Shown here piece after piece: positions 51,933-61,445 of a stretch of 64,000 nucleotides of DNA. The stretch lies in NCBI RefSeq assembly GCF_001425755.1, contig NZ_LMDH01000001.1, positions 3,744,808 to 3,808,807 of the forward strand, in the 5' to 3' direction. Below the pieces are notes generated by a model that saw only the letters and a program-made list of their open reading frames with translations, had not been told where the DNA came from and made no database searches. How positions within the stretch are numbered: the first letter of the stretch is position 1; each line of letters opens with the position of its first letter. Position numbers and translations under genes: made by a program. The stretch is from Aeromicrobium sp. Root344 (GTDB taxonomy: Bacteria; Actinomycetota; Actinomycetes; Propionibacteriales; Nocardioidaceae).

Positions 51933-52841
51933 TCAGAGAAGGCCCGAGGCCGTGAGTCCGTCGCGAACGATCGCGACTTCCTCGTCGGTGGCCTCGAGGA
52001 GTGGTGAACGCATCGTGCGGTGCTCGAGCACCCCCAGGAGCTGCAGCGCAGCCTTGGAGGTGATCGCACCTTGCGTGTGGGTCATCATCGCCTTGACGGC
52101 GGGAAGCAGCTGGTTGTTGATGGATCGTGCGGTGGTCAGGTCGCCGGCGTCGACCGCCGCGACCATCCGGGCGTACGCACCGGCGGCGGCGTGCGAGACG
52201 ACGCTCACGATGCCGCTGGCGCCCATGGCGAGCCATGGGAGGTTGACGGGGTCGTCGCCGGAGTAGACCTTGATGCCGGTCTCGCGCATCAGCCAGGCAC
52301 CGCGGTTGAGGTCGCCGACGGCGTCCTTGACCGCGATCACGAGCGGGTGGTCCGCAAGCCGCGCGTACGTCTCGTCGGCGATCGTGACCGCGGTGCGGCC
52401 CGGGATGTCATAGAGCATGACGGGCGTGTCGTCGCCCGCGCGGGCGACCTCCTCGATGTGCGAGAGGATGCCGGCCTGCGGCGGCTTGCTGTAGTAGGGC
52501 GTCACGAGCAGCAATCCGTGTGCGCCGGCCTTCTTGGCCTGCTCGGCCAGCTCGACGGAGTGGCGCGTGTCGTTGGTGCCCACTCCAGCTACGACGGTGG
52601 CGCGGTCGCCGACGGCTTCGAGCACAGCGGCCAGGAGCCGTCCGTCCTCGGCGACCGTGGTGGTCGGCGACTCGCCGGTCGTACCGCTGACGACGAGTCC
52701 GTCGCTGCCCTGGTCGACCAGATAGCTCGCGACCTTCTGCGCGTCGGCCGGATCGAGCTCACCCTCGCGGGTGAACGGCGTGACCATGGCGGTCAGCACG
52801 CGCCCGAAGGGCGCAGCCTCGGTGGCGAGCGGCGACGTCAT
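51933..52841 (-). CDS. dapA: 4-hydroxy-tetrahydrodipicolinate synthase
   Basis: A 302-residue aldolase-fold enzyme that condenses pyruvate and aspartate semialdehyde in the DAP/lysine pathway. The Schiff-base Lys is K172 (LVIAVKDAVGD), with Y144 (VMLYDIPGRT) and the GTTGESPT loop (53-60). The frame stays open upstream to 53744, but ATG 52841 (MTSPLATEAAPFGRVLTAMV) gives the standard length. It is divergent from a thioesterase gene. Confidence 0.95.
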   Translation of the reverse strand: MTSPLATEAAPFGRVLTAMVTPFTREGELDPADAQKVASYLVDQGSDGLVVSGTTGESPTTTVAEDGRLLAAVLEAVGDRATVVAGVGTNDTRHSVELAEQAKKAGAHGLLLVTPYYSKPPQAGILSHIEEVARAGDDTPVMLYDIPGRTAVTIADETYARLADHPLVIAVKDAVGDLNRGAWLMRETGIKVYSGDDPVNLPWLAMGASGIVSVVSHAAAGAYARMVAAVDAGDLTTARSINNQLLPAVKAMMTHTQGAITSKAALQLLGVLEHRTMRSPLLEATDEEVAIVRDGLTASGLL

Positions 52842-52895
52842 ACCCACGAGGCTACCGCTTGAGCCGGTATCGGCGCCGACCGGCAGGATGGAGGC

Positions 52896-53681
52896 GTGAC
52901 CGAGGACATCTACGACATCGACACCTCGTCCGTGCCGCGGGGCGACGGCATCCGCGACCTGACCTTGACCGACCGTTGGAACACGCCGCTGGGCAAGCCC
53001 AACGGCGGCTACATCCTCGCGGCGATGCTGCGCGGGCTGGGCGAGGAGATGGGTGTCGAGGACGCGATGGTCGCGGCCGTCACCTACCTTGCATCGCCCG
53101 AGACCGGCGCGGCCGAGCTGCGCACGACCACGTTGCGTCGCGGTCGCCGGGTGCAGACCGGCGAGGCAGCGCTGTGGGAGGGCGAGCGGCACATCGCCCA
53201 GCTCCAGGCCAGCTTCGGGGCCCGCAGTGGCCGATCGCTCGAGCTCGGCACTCCCCCGGACCTGCCGGCTCCCGACGACTGCCTCGACCCCAAGGACTTC
53301 CCCGGCGCGATGCCGGCGTCGACGATCTTCGACCGGGTCGACTACCGACTGGGTGCTGCACCGGGCTGGGCCCTCGGCACACCCAGCGGCGATCCCACCT
53401 CCGAGCTGTGGCAGCGGCTCGCCGGTGGCCGTGAGATCGACCTGCCGGCTCTGGCGTTCCTGTGCGACTCGTTCGCTCCGCCCGTCCTCGAGATCGGCGC
53501 GGCCCAGTCGATGACGGTGCAGCTGACGGTCCACCTGCACCGCAAGCCTGTGCCGGGCTGGATCGCGACCCGCCTGACGACCCGTCACGTCGTCAACGGG
53601 TTCCACGACGAGGACTGCGAGCTGTGGGACGAGGCCGGCAACCTCGTCGCCCAGAGCCGCCAGCTCGCCATGCTGCTCTGA
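52896..53681 (+). CDS. Acyl-CoA thioesterase (TesB-like double hotdog)
   Basis: A 261-residue protein starting at GTG 52896. N-terminal hotdog: WNTPLGKPNGGYILAAMLRG and SPETGAAELRTTTLRRGRRV. C-terminal hotdog: LALFLCDSF-like stretch (PALAFLCDSFAPPVLEIGAA) and WIATRLTTRHVVNGFHDEDC, ending ELWDEAGNLVAQSRQLAMLL. This is the TesB/4HBT_3 arrangement of long-chain acyl-CoA thioesterases. The specific substrate is unknown. It converges on dfrA across a strong inverted repeat. Confidence 0.85.
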   Translation: MTEDIYDIDTSSVPRGDGIRDLTLTDRWNTPLGKPNGGYILAAMLRGLGEEMGVEDAMVAAVTYLASPETGAAELRTTTLRRGRRVQTGEAALWEGERHIAQLQASFGARSGRSLELGTPPDLPAPDDCLDPKDFPGAMPASTIFDRVDYRLGAAPGWALGTPSGDPTSELWQRLAGGREIDLPALAFLCDSFAPPVLEIGAAQSMTVQLTVHLHRKPVPGWIATRLTTRHVVNGFHDEDCELWDEAGNLVAQSRQLAMLL

Positions 53682-53682
53682 G

Positions 53683-53754
53683 GCGCCGCGAAGTGGCGGC
53701 CCGACCACCACCGGAGCTCGTGTGGGTGGTGGATCACCCGCCACTTCGCGGCGC
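53683..53754. terminator. 17-bp perfect inverted repeat, bidirectional terminator
   Basis: GCGCCGCGAAGTGGCGG (53683-53699) pairs with its exact complement at 53738-53754. Inside, CCACCACC and GGTGGTGG form a second stem. The structure starts one base after the thioesterase stop and ends at the dfrA stop, so it serves both convergent genes. Confidence 0.75.
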
Positions 53755-54228
53755 TCAGGTGCGGTCGTAGGTCGCGATGTCGTAGCCGTCGTACGCTTCG
53801 CGGCTCGTCTCGGTCCATGCGGACCAGTCGAGGGCGGGGAACCACGCGTCGCCCTCGGGTGCCAGGTGCACGTGCGTCACGACCATCCGGTCGACGAGTC
53901 CCTCGGCGAGGGCCTCGGCGTAGACCTGGGCGCCACCGATCAGGAACGCCTCGTCGTCGCGCCCGAGAGCCAGGGCCAGCGCTTCGGTCAGGGTGTGCGC
54001 GACCTCGACGCCGTCGGCGTGCCAGTCGGCGTTGCGGGTCAGCACGATCGACGTACGGCCCGGCAGCGGCCGGCCGATCGACTCGTACGTCGTGCGGCCC
54101 ATGACGATCGGGTGCCCCATCGTCAGCGCCTTGAACTGCTGCTGGTCACCCGTGCGCGGCCACGGCATCTCGCCGTCGTTGCCGATGACCCCGTTGGACC
54201 CGATCGCCACGACGATCGTGACCGTCAT
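53755..54228 (-). CDS. dfrA: Dihydrofolate reductase
   Basis: A 157-residue enzyme that reduces dihydrofolate produced by Thy[21 protein letters not shown] holds the substrate loop, with PWPR where the family has PW.lp; [20 protein letters not shown] and [13 protein letters not shown] carry the NADPH motifs. ATG 54228 overlaps the thyA stop (ATGA). The frame is open further upstream, inside thyA, but those codons do not resemble the family. Confidence 0.94.
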   Translation of the reverse strand: MTVTIVVAIGSNGVIGNDGEMPWPRTGDQQQFKALTMGHPIVMGRTTYESIGRPLPGRTSIVLTRNADWHADGVEVAHTLTEALALALGRDDEAFLIGGAQVYAEALAEGLVDRMVVTHVHLAPEGDAWFPALDWSAWTETSREAYDGYDIATYDRT

Positions 54229-55019
54229 ACTGCGATCGGAGCCTTGATCGCCGGGTGCGGGTCGTAGCCGGTGACCTTGATCGAGTCGAGCGTGAAGCCG
54301 TCGATCGACGTGACCTGGGGGTCGAGCCACAGCTCGGGCAGCCCGCGCGGCTCACGGGTCAGCTGCTCGCGGGCCTGGTCGAGGTGGTTGACGTAGAGGT
54401 GCGCGTCGCCCAGCGTGTGCACGAAGTCGCCCACCTGGAGCCCGGTGACCTGCGCGACCATGTGCGTCAGCAGGGCGTACGAGGCGATGTTGAACGGCAC
54501 GCCGAGGAAGACGTCGGCGGAGCGTTGATACATCTGGCACGAGAGCTTGCCGTCGGCGACGTAGAACTGGAAGAACGCGTGGCACGGCATCAGGGCCATG
54601 GCGTCGAGCTCGGCGACGTTCCACGCACTCACGACGTGACGACGCGAGTCGGGGTTGGTCCTGATCTGCTCGATGACGGCGGCGAGCTGGTCGATGTGCT
54701 GGCCGCCCGGCGCAGGCCAGGAGCGCCACTGGTAGCCGTAGACCGGCCCCAGGTCTCCGTTGTCGTCGGCCCACTCGTCCCAGATCGTGACGCCGTTGTC
54801 GCGCAGATAGCCCGTGTTGGTGTCGCCCGCGATGAACCACAGCAGCTCGGCGACGACCGACTTGAGGTGCACCTTCTTGGTCGTCACGAGCGGGAAGCCC
54901 TCGCTGAGGTCGAACCTCATCTGGTGACCGAAGACGCTGCGCGTGCCGGTGCCCGTCCGGTCGCCCTTGGCGACCCCTTCGTCGAGGATCCGCTGGACGA
55001 GATCGAGGTAGGCCCGCAT
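54225..55019 (-). CDS. thyA: Thymidylate synthase (ThyA type)
   Basis: A 264-residue folate-dependent enzyme that methylates dUMP to dTMP. The catalytic Cys is C146 ([13 protein letters not shown]), the same number as in E. coli; RTGTGT (21-26) binds phosphate, and the [19 protein letters not shown] segment follows. DHFR is encoded immediately downstream, overlapping by four bases, giving the classical thyA-dfrA pair. The alternative flavin-dependent ThyX was not seen in the window. Confidence 0.97.
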   Translation of the reverse strand: MRAYLDLVQRILDEGVAKGDRTGTGTRSVFGHQMRFDLSEGFPLVTTKKVHLKSVVAELLWFIAGDTNTGYLRDNGVTIWDEWADDNGDLGPVYGYQWRSWPAPGGQHIDQLAAVIEQIRTNPDSRRHVVSAWNVAELDAMALMPCHAFFQFYVADGKLSCQMYQRSADVFLGVPFNIASYALLTHMVAQVTGLQVGDFVHTLGDAHLYVNHLDQAREQLTREPRGLPELWLDPQVTSIDGFTLDSIKVTGYDPHPAIKAPIAV

Positions 55020-55069
55020 GACCGCAGACTATCAATCGCGGCCGACGGATCGTGTGCGAAACTCTGACC

Positions 55070-55573
55070 ATGCCGAGCGCTGAATTCGACGCAACCCCCA
55101 AAGAGGTCCGCAACTTCGCCCTGGTGCAGATCGGCATGGTCGGCGCCTTCCTGGTGGTGCTGTTCTTCCTGTTCGGCGGGTCCGACGCCGACTACCCGCC
55201 GGCCTGGCTCGCGGTCGCGCTCGTCGTCCCGATCGCCATCGGCGCGTTCTTCGCCGAGCGCGTGTGGCTGCGGGCCTCACCGCTGTCTCCCGACGAGCCG
55301 GTCCACGAGCTGCGCAACCAGGCCATCGGGGTGTTCGCGGCGCAGACCGTGCGCAAGTTCTTCTACTGCTTCTTCGCGATGATCATCCCGTCGTGCGCCG
55401 TGACGTTCGCCGGCGACTACGGCGGCTGGCCCCTGGTCATCGCCGGATTCCCGGGCCTGTTGGTGATCGGCTGGGAGACCTGGCCGACCCTGCGCAACAC
55501 GTCGATGACCGCCGCGATGCTCGACTCCCAAGGCGCCGAGTCGCACCTCGTCGAGAGCTTCCTGGACGCGTGA
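55070..55573 (+). CDS. Membrane protein, unknown function
   Basis: A 167-residue protein starting at ATG 55070 (MPSAEFDATPKEVRNFALVQ) with about four TM segments: ALVQIGMVGAFLVVLFFLFG, AWLAVALVVPIAIGAFFAER, VRKFFYCFFAMIIPSCAVTF and WPLVIAGFPGLLVIGWETWP. No domain was recognised. Its stop overlaps the next gene's GTG start, so it heads a four-gene chain (this gene, a GNAT gene, azlC, azlD) on the plus strand. Confidence 0.8.
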   Translation: MPSAEFDATPKEVRNFALVQIGMVGAFLVVLFFLFGGSDADYPPAWLAVALVVPIAIGAFFAERVWLRASPLSPDEPVHELRNQAIGVFAAQTVRKFFYCFFAMIIPSCAVTFAGDYGGWPLVIAGFPGLLVIGWETWPTLRNTSMTAAMLDSQGAESHLVESFLDA

Positions 55574-56100
55574 CCAGCGCTGACGTCAGCGCTCGTCTGG
55601 CCTGGCCCGACGACGCCACCTCGATCGTCCGTGTGCAGCTGGCCCGATGGCGCGAGAGCTACACCGACCTCGTCCCGGCCGACGATCTCGAGGCCGCCGA
55701 CGAGCTCGCCGAGCGATGGGCCACGGTGATCTCCTCCCCCAAGGATGCCCGCATGCGGGTGCTGGTGGCGCTGGAGCGGGCCGACGTACGCGGGTTCGCG
55801 CTCGTGCACCCGTGCTACGACCCCGACGCCGACCAGGTCGCCGACGGCGAGATCGGGGAGTTCGTCATCGACCCCGGCCACCAGCGTGCGGGCCACGGAT
55901 CCCGCCTCCTGCAGGCTGCCGTCGACACTCTCGCCGCTGACACCTTCACCCGCGCCGTGTGGTGGGTCGGCTCGACGGACGACGTGCTGCGCGGGTTCGT
56001 CACCGAGTCGGGCTGGGAGCCCGACGGCGCCCACCGCGAGCTCGCGGCCGAGACCGGGGAGACCCTCAAGCAGATCCGGCTGCACACCACGATCGGATGA
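55570..56100 (+). CDS. GNAT N-acetyltransferase
   Basis: A 176-residue acetyltransferase. RLAWPDDATSIVRVQLARWR and ESYTDLVPADDL form the N-terminal helices, IGEFVIDPGHQRAGHGSRLL carries the acetyl-CoA loop (Q-R-A-G-H-G), and GFVTESGWEPDGAHREL is the C-terminal strand pattern. GTG 55570 overlaps the preceding stop (GTGA), and the stop overlaps the azlC ATG. The substrate is unknown; the link to AzlCD suggests amino-acid metabolism only by proximity. Confidence 0.83.
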   Translation: MTSADVSARLAWPDDATSIVRVQLARWRESYTDLVPADDLEAADELAERWATVISSPKDARMRVLVALERADVRGFALVHPCYDPDADQVADGEIGEFVIDPGHQRAGHGSRLLQAAVDTLAADTFTRAVWWVGSTDDVLRGFVTESGWEPDGAHRELAAETGETLKQIRLHTTIG

Positions 56101-56771
56101 CGGCAACCGACCGCTCCGTCATCGTCGACTCGTTGGGCGTCGGCCTGGCCACCGGTGCGTACGGCGTGTCGTTCGGCGCGATCTCCACCACCTCCGGCCT
56201 CGACGTGCTGCAGACCTGCGTGCTGTCGCTCCTCGTGTTCACCGGCGCCTCGCAGTTCGCCTTCATCGGCATCATCGCGTCGGGCGGCAACCCGGTGACC
56301 GGTGCATTGACCGCGGTGCTGCTCGGCAGTCGCAACCTCTTCTACGGGCTGAGCCTCGCCCAGAAGCTCGACCTCAACGCCCCTCAGCGACTGGGGTCGG
56401 CCCACTTCGTGATCGACGAGTCGACCGCGATGGCCGTGACCCGCGAGACCAGGCGGCAGACCCGGCTCGGCTTCTACTGGACCGGCATCTCGATCTTCGT
56501 CCTGTGGAACCTCATGACGTACGTCGGTGCCGTGGCCGGCGAGAAGATCGGCGACCCCCAGACGTACGGGCTGGACGCTGCCGTCGGTGCGGCGTTCCTC
56601 GGTCTGCTGTGGCCCCGCCTGACCTCGTGGCACGCCCGCCTCGTGGCGCTGTTCGGCGCGGCCGTCGCGCTCGGTCTGGTCCCCGTCACGGCCGCCGGGC
56701 TGCCGATCATCCTCGGTGGCGGTGCTGCGGTCGTGCTCGGCATGCTGTGGCGCCCGAAGGTGTCATCATGA
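56097..56771 (+). CDS. azlC: AzlC-family branched-chain amino acid exporter subunit
   Basis: A 224-residue membrane protein of the LIV-E family. GLATGAYGVSFGAISTTSGL, LLVFTGASQFAFIGIIASGG and ALTAVLLGSRNLFYGLSLAQ are the conserved AzlC segments. It works with AzlD to export branched-chain amino acids or analogues. Its ATG overlaps the GNAT stop (ATGA), and its stop overlaps the azlD ATG. Confidence 0.92.
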   Translation: MTATDRSVIVDSLGVGLATGAYGVSFGAISTTSGLDVLQTCVLSLLVFTGASQFAFIGIIASGGNPVTGALTAVLLGSRNLFYGLSLAQKLDLNAPQRLGSAHFVIDESTAMAVTRETRRQTRLGFYWTGISIFVLWNLMTYVGAVAGEKIGDPQTYGLDAAVGAAFLGLLWPRLTSWHARLVALFGAAVALGLVPVTAAGLPIILGGGAAVVLGMLWRPKVSS

Positions 56772-57070
56772 CGGCCTTGTGGACCGGCATCGTCGTGATG
56801 ATCGTGGGCTGCTTCGCGCTCAAGTACGCCGGGCTGTCGGTGCCTGAGCGGGTGCTCAACCATCCCACCACGGTGCGCGCCGCCGACCTGATCCCCGTGG
56901 CCCTGCTGGGTGCGCTGATCGCGGTGCAGGTGTTCGCCGATGACGGATCGCTCACGATCGACGCCCGCCTGCTGGGCCTCGTCGTCGCCGCGGTGCTGCT
57001 GTCGTTGCGTGTGCCGTTCCTGCCGGTCGTGGTCGCTGCGGCTCTGGTCGCCGCGCTCGTACGCCTCTAG
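56768..57070 (+). CDS. azlD: AzlD-family branched-chain amino acid exporter subunit
   Basis: A 100-residue membrane partner of AzlC with about four hydrophobic segments (LWTGIVVMIVGCFALKYAGL, LIPVALLGALIAVQVFADDG, LLGLVVAAVLLSLRVPFLPV, VVVAAALVAALVRL). ATG 56768 overlaps the azlC stop. It converges on dapB; the two stop codons share the palindrome CTAG. Confidence 0.9.
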   Translation: MTALWTGIVVMIVGCFALKYAGLSVPERVLNHPTTVRAADLIPVALLGALIAVQVFADDGSLTIDARLLGLVVAAVLLSLRVPFLPVVVAAALVAALVRL

Positions 57071-57810
57071 AGGCCGAGCACCGCGTCGAGACCAACCGTG
57101 ACGCCGAGACGTCCGGGCACGGCGCGTACGGCGGCGACGACGCCGGGCATGAACGAGGCCCGGTCGATCGAGTCGTGGCGGATCGAGAACGTCTCACCAG
57201 CCCCGCCGAACAGCACCTCCTGTGACGCCGTGAACCCGCGCGCACGCACCGAGTGCACGGGGATGCCCGCGACCCTTGCGCCGCGGGCACCGTCGGGGTC
57301 GGTCGTCGTGGCGTCCGGCAGCGGCGCGGAGCCGGCATCGGCCCGGGCCGCGGCGATCATCTCCGCGGTACGTGTCGCGGTGCCGGACGGCGCGTCGATC
57401 TTGTTGGGGTGGTGGAGCTCGATGACCTCGATAGACTCGAAGAACGGTGCCGCCGTGGCGGCGAAGCGCATCATCAGCACCGCACCGATCGAGAAGTTGG
57501 GCACGATCAGCACGCCGGTCGACGGCGCATCGCCCAGCAAGGCGCGTACGCGGGCGATCTTGGCATCGTCGAAGCCCGAGGTGCCCACGACCACGTGGAT
57601 GCCGTGCTCGGCGCACCAGGTCACGTTGCCGAGCGCTGCCTCCGGCTGGGTGAAGTCCAGGGCGACCTCGGCGCCGGACTCGGCGAGCAGGTCGAGGGAG
57701 TCGTCGACGTCGACCTCGGCGACGACCTCGACGCCGTCAGCCTCGTTGAGCGCCCGGACGGACTCCGAACCCATGCGCCCCTTGGCACCCAGCACCGCGA
57801 CCCGTGTCAT
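57067..57810 (-). CDS. dapB: 4-hydroxy-tetrahydrodipicolinate reductase
   Basis: A 247-residue NAD(P)H-dependent enzyme of the DAP pathway, acting after DapA. The nucleotide motif is VAVLGAKGRMGSESV. The catalytic segment is ELHHPNKIDAPSGTATRTAE, with the H-H and K of the family. Length is typical. ATG at 57810 is clear. The kynureninase gene ends nine bases upstream on the same strand, so co-transcription is likely. Confidence 0.95.
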   Translation of the reverse strand: MTRVAVLGAKGRMGSESVRALNEADGVEVVAEVDVDDSLDLLAESGAEVALDFTQPEAALGNVTWCAEHGIHVVVGTSGFDDAKIARVRALLGDAPSTGVLIVPNFSIGAVLMMRFAATAAPFFESIEVIELHHPNKIDAPSGTATRTAEMIAAARADAGSAPLPDATTTDPDGARGARVAGIPVHSVRARGFTASQEVLFGGAGETFSIRHDSIDRASFMPGVVAAVRAVPGRLGVTVGLDAVLGL

Positions 57811-57819
57811 GGCGCCAGC

Positions 57820-59019
57820 CTATCGGCGGGCGTCGCCGACGCAGTCGACGAGGATGCGTACTCCCGCCTCGACCTCGGCGAACGACGTCGTGAGGGGTGA
57901 GAGCCCCAGCCGGATCAGGTCGGGCTCGCGGAAGTCCGGCACGACACCGCGCGCGATCATCTGGTCCGTGATGTTCCGCGCGTCCGCGTGGCGCACCGTC
58001 ACGTGGCTCCCCCGCAGCGCCGGTTCGCGGGGCGTCACGATCTCGAGCCCGGCCTCGTCCAGCAGCTCGATCGTGTACGCCGTCAGGGCCTCTGACTTGG
58101 CCCGGATTGCTTCGGTGCCTGCCTCGGCGATCAGGCGTACGCCCTCCTGCACCGCGACGATGCCCGCCACCGACGGCGTGCCGCTGAGCATCCGCCGGAT
58201 CGTCGGCGCCACCTCGTACGTGTCGGACATCGCGAACAGGTCCGACGCGCTCCACCAGCCCGCGATCGGCTGGGTCACCGCCGTCAGGTGCCGCTCGGCG
58301 ACGTACAGGAACGCCGGCGCGCCCGGGCCGCTGTTGAGGTACTTGTAGGTGCAGCCCACGGCGAAGTCGACCTCGGCCGCGTCCAGCGCGATCGGCAGCA
58401 CACCGGCGGAGTGGCAGAGATCCCACACGACCACCGCTCCGTGCTCGTGCACGAGCTGGGTGACCGCATCAAGGTCCACGAGCGTGCCTGAGCGGTAGTC
58501 GACGTGGCTCAGCACGACCACAGCCGTACGCTCCCCGAGCACGTCGGCGAGTGCTTCGACCGTGACGTTGTCGACCAGGTCGGGTCGCAGCCAGCGGACC
58601 GTCAGACCGCAGGAGGCCGCGACGGACTCGACGAGGTAGCGATCGGTCGGGAAGTTCGTCGCGTCGATCACGATCTCGTCGCGGCCTGGACGCACGCCGA
58701 TCGCGGCGTGCAGCAGCTTGTAGAGGTTGACCGACGTCGAGTCGGCGATCACGGTCTGTCCGGCACCGGCGCCCAGGAGCGCTTCGCCGAGCTCATCGCC
58801 CACCGTGACGGGCAGGTCGACCCACGCGTCCTCCCAGCCGCGGATCAAGCGGCTGCCCCACTCATCTCGTACGAACGCGGCCAAGCGCTCGAGCGTCGCC
58901 TGCGGCACGCGGCCCAGCGAGTTGCCGTCGAGGTAGGCGACGAGGTCGTCGTCGATCACGAAGCGGTCGCGGAAGGGTGCCAGAGGATCGGCCGCGTCCA
59001 GGACGTCAGGGGGTGTCAT
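57820..59019 (-). CDS. kynU: Kynureninase
   Basis: A 399-residue PLP enzyme that cleaves kynurenine to anthranilate and alanine. The N-terminal FVIDDDLVAYLDGNSLGRVP is the family start, IDATNFPTDRYL binds phosphate, and the PLP Lys is K226 in CTYKYLNSGPG; PAFLYV and IAGWWSASDLFAMSDTYEVA follow. No tryptophan dioxygenase or kynurenine formamidase gene is nearby, so the pathway context lies elsewhere. ATG 59019 is used; GTG 59022 one codon earlier is also possible. Confidence 0.9.
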   Translation of the reverse strand: MTPPDVLDAADPLAPFRDRFVIDDDLVAYLDGNSLGRVPQATLERLAAFVRDEWGSRLIRGWEDAWVDLPVTVGDELGEALLGAGAGQTVIADSTSVNLYKLLHAAIGVRPGRDEIVIDATNFPTDRYLVESVAASCGLTVRWLRPDLVDNVTVEALADVLGERTAVVVLSHVDYRSGTLVDLDAVTQLVHEHGAVVVWDLCHSAGVLPIALDAAEVDFAVGCTYKYLNSGPGAPAFLYVAERHLTAVTQPIAGWWSASDLFAMSDTYEVAPTIRRMLSGTPSVAGIVAVQEGVRLIAEAGTEAIRAKSEALTAYTIELLDEAGLEIVTPREPALRGSHVTVRHADARNITDQMIARGVVPDFREPDLIRLGLSPLTTSFAEVEAGVRILVDCVGDARR

Positions 59020-59060
59020 CACCGGCTGATGCTCTCACGGCTGCGGGCCGCCCAGCCGCT

Positions 59061-59141
59061 CGAACGGTGGATTCTCCACCTTCTGGCGACTCAAACGGTG
59101 GAACTTCCACCGCTCATACCCAAACGGTGGAGAATCCACCG
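59061..59141. repeat. Triplet of palindromic repeats between kynU and pnp
   Basis: Three copies of a GGTGGAnnnTCCACC palindrome: CGAACGGTGGATTCTCCACC (59061-59080), a copy at 59090-59112 with flank CTCAAA, and a copy at 59119-59141. Palindrome starts are 31 and 29 bases apart. The same unit occurs in the opposite orientation at 39108-39189. Confidence 0.85.
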
Positions 59142-59160
59142 CCCAGGGCAGGGATGCCGA

Positions 59161-59190
59161 AGGGCCCGGCTGCCGAAGCAACCGGGCCCT
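59161..59190 (-). terminator. Hairpin after pnp
   Basis: AGGGCCCGG (59161-59169) pairs exactly with CCGGGCCCT (59182-59190) around a 12-base loop. It starts 14 bases after the pnp stop on the minus strand. No T-run follows. Confidence 0.65.
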
Positions 59191-59203
59191 GCAGACGTAC
59201 GGA

Positions 59204-61432
59204 TCAGGCGTCGGAGCTGACCGGCTCCTCGGCCGGGGCAGCCTCGTCGCCCTTGTCCTCGAGCACGGGGACCAGCGAGAGCTTGCCGCGGTCGCCGAGC
59301 TCGGCGATCTCGACCTGGATCTTCTGGCCGACCTTGACGACGTCCTCGACGTTGTTGACGCGCTGGCCGCCGTTGAGCTCACGCAGCTTGCTGATGTGCA
59401 GCAGGCCGTCGCGCCCCGGAGCCAGCGACACGAACGCGCCGAAGTCGACCGTCTTGACGACGGTGCCGAGGTAGCGCTCGCCGACCTCGGGCATCGTCGG
59501 GTTGGCGATGGCGTTGATCGCGTCGCGGGCGGCCTCGGCAGCTTCGCCGCTCTCCGCACCGACGTAGACCGTGCCGTCGTCCTCGAGCGAGATGTTGGCG
59601 CCCGTCTCGTCCTGGATCTGGTTGATGATCTTGCCCTTGGGGCCGATGACCTCACCGATCTTGTCCACGGGGATCTTGATCGTGATGATCCGCGGGGCGT
59701 AGGGGCTCATGTCGTCGGGCTCGTCGATGGCCTCGGCCATGACGTCGAGGATCGCGACACGCGCACCGTATGCCTGGGTCAGCGCGCCGGCCAGCACGTC
59801 GGCGGGGATGCCGTCGAGCTTGGTGTCGAGCTGCAGGGCGGTGACGAACTCGCGCGTTCCGGCGACCTTGAAGTCCATGTCGCCGAAGGCGTCCTCGGCT
59901 CCCAGGATGTCGGTCAGCGTGACGAACGTCTGCTTGCCGTCGATCTCACCGGAGATGAGGCCCATTGCGATGCCGGCGACCGGCGCGCGCAGCGGCACAC
60001 CGGCGTTGAGCAGGCCCAGCGTCGAGGCGCAGACCGAGCCCATCGAGGTGGAGCCGTTGGAGCTGAGCGCCTCGGACACCTGACGGATCGCGTAGGGGAA
60101 CTCCTCGCGCGTCGGCAGGACCGGGAGGAGCGCACGGCCCGCGAGGGCACCGTGGCCGATCTCGCGGCGCTTCGGCGAACCGACCCGGCCGGTCTCACCG
60201 GTCGAGTAGGGCGGGAAGTTGTAGTTGTGCATGTAGCGGCGCGACGTCTCGGGCGAGAGCGTGTCGAGCTTCTGCTCGAGGCCCAGCATGTTGAGCGTCG
60301 TGATGCCCATGATCTGGGTCTCGCCGCGCTGGAACAGCGCCGAGCCGTGGACGCGAGGAACGATGCCGACCTCGGCACTGAGGGCACGGATGTCCTCGAG
60401 GCCACGGCCGTCGATGCGGACCTTGTCACGCAGGACGCGCTCACGGACGACGGCCTTGGTCACGGCGCGAACAGCGGCGCCGATCTCCTTCTCACGACCC
60501 TCGAACTGCTCACCGAGCTTGTCGATGACGTCGGCCTTGATCTCGGACTCGCGCTCCTCGCGGTCAGCCTTGCTGACGATCGTGAGGGCCTGGGCCAGGT
60601 CGGCCTTGGCTGCGGCCTCGACGGCGGCGTAGACGTCGTCCTCGTAGTCGAGGAAGATCGGGAAGTCGCGGACCGGCTTGGCGGCGGTCTCGGCGAGCGC
60701 GATCTGCGCCTCGCAGAGCTGCTTGATGAAGACCTTGGCGGCGTCGAGGCCACCGGCGACGATCTCCTCGGTCGGCGCCTGGACGCCACTCTGGACGAGG
60801 TCCCAGGTCGACTCGGTCGACTCGGCCTCGACCATCATGATGGCGACGTCGTCACCAGCGATGCGGCCGGCGACGACCATGTCGAACACGGCGTTCTCGA
60901 GCTGGCTGTGCGTCGGGAAGCCGACCCACTGGCCGTCGATCAGGGCGACGCGGGTCGCGCCGACCGGGCCGGTGAACGGCAGGCCCGAGATCTGGGTCGA
61001 CGCGGAAGCCGCGTTGATCGCCAGGACGTCGTAGGGGGTGTCGGGGTTGAGCGCCAGGACCGTGATGACGACCTGGACCTCGTTGCGCAGGCCCTTCTTG
61101 AACGTGGGGCGCAGCGGGCGGTCGATCAGGCGGCACGTGAGGATCGCGTCCTCGCTGGGGCGTCCCTCACGGCGGAAGAACGAGCCCGGGATGCGGCCGG
61201 CGGCGTACATCCGCTCCTCGACGTCGATCGTCAAGGGGAAGAAGTCGAAGTGGTCCTTGGGGTGCTTGCCGGCCGTGGTGGCCGACAGGAGCATCGTGTC
61301 GTCGTCGAGGAAGGCTGCGACGGAGCCGGCAGCCTGCTGGGCGAGGACGCCGGTCTCGAACCGGATGGTGCGGGTGCCGAAGCTGCCGTTGTCGATGACG
61401 GTCTCAGCGGTGTGAAGTGTGGATTCCGACAT
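59204..61432 (-). CDS. pnp: Polyribonucleotide nucleotidyltransferase
   Basis: A 742-residue phosphorolytic 3'-5' exoribonuclease. Two RNase PH domains flank a helical domain: first [20 protein letters not shown], second [25 protein letters not shown]. The KH domain is [20 protein letters not shown] and the S1 domain is [20 protein letters not shown], both complete. The C-terminal tail is acidic. It has its own leader of about 190 bases with a small hairpin before the ribosome-binding site, and a terminator separates it from rpsO. Confidence 0.97.
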   Translation of the reverse strand: MSESTLHTAETVIDNGSFGTRTIRFETGVLAQQAAGSVAAFLDDDTMLLSATTAGKHPKDHFDFFPLTIDVEERMYAAGRIPGSFFRREGRPSEDAILTCRLIDRPLRPTFKKGLRNEVQVVITVLALNPDTPYDVLAINAASASTQISGLPFTGPVGATRVALIDGQWVGFPTHSQLENAVFDMVVAGRIAGDDVAIMMVEAESTESTWDLVQSGVQAPTEEIVAGGLDAAKVFIKQLCEAQIALAETAAKPVRDFPIFLDYEDDVYAAVEAAAKADLAQALTIVSKADREERESEIKADVIDKLGEQFEGREKEIGAAVRAVTKAVVRERVLRDKVRIDGRGLEDIRALSAEVGIVPRVHGSALFQRGETQIMGITTLNMLGLEQKLDTLSPETSRRYMHNYNFPPYSTGETGRVGSPKRREIGHGALAGRALLPVLPTREEFPYAIRQVSEALSSNGSTSMGSVCASTLGLLNAGVPLRAPVAGIAMGLISGEIDGKQTFVTLTDILGAEDAFGDMDFKVAGTREFVTALQLDTKLDGIPADVLAGALTQAYGARVAILDVMAEAIDEPDDMSPYAPRIITIKIPVDKIGEVIGPKGKIINQIQDETGANISLEDDGTVYVGAESGEAAEAARDAINAIANPTMPEVGERYLGTVVKTVDFGAFVSLAPGRDGLLHISKLRELNGGQRVNNVEDVVKVGQKIQVEIAELGDRGKLSLVPVLEDKGDEAAPAEEPVSSDA

Positions 61433-61445
61433 GGAAGTCCCTTCC

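Noticed and set aside
52842..53744. N-terminal extension of dapA.
   Set aside because: The open frame runs upstream through the divergent thioesterase gene; only the part from ATG 52841 resembles DapA.
59061..59141. A short CRISPR array.
   Set aside because: Units are palindromic and imperfect, intervening segments are only about 10-13 bases, and no cas gene is near.
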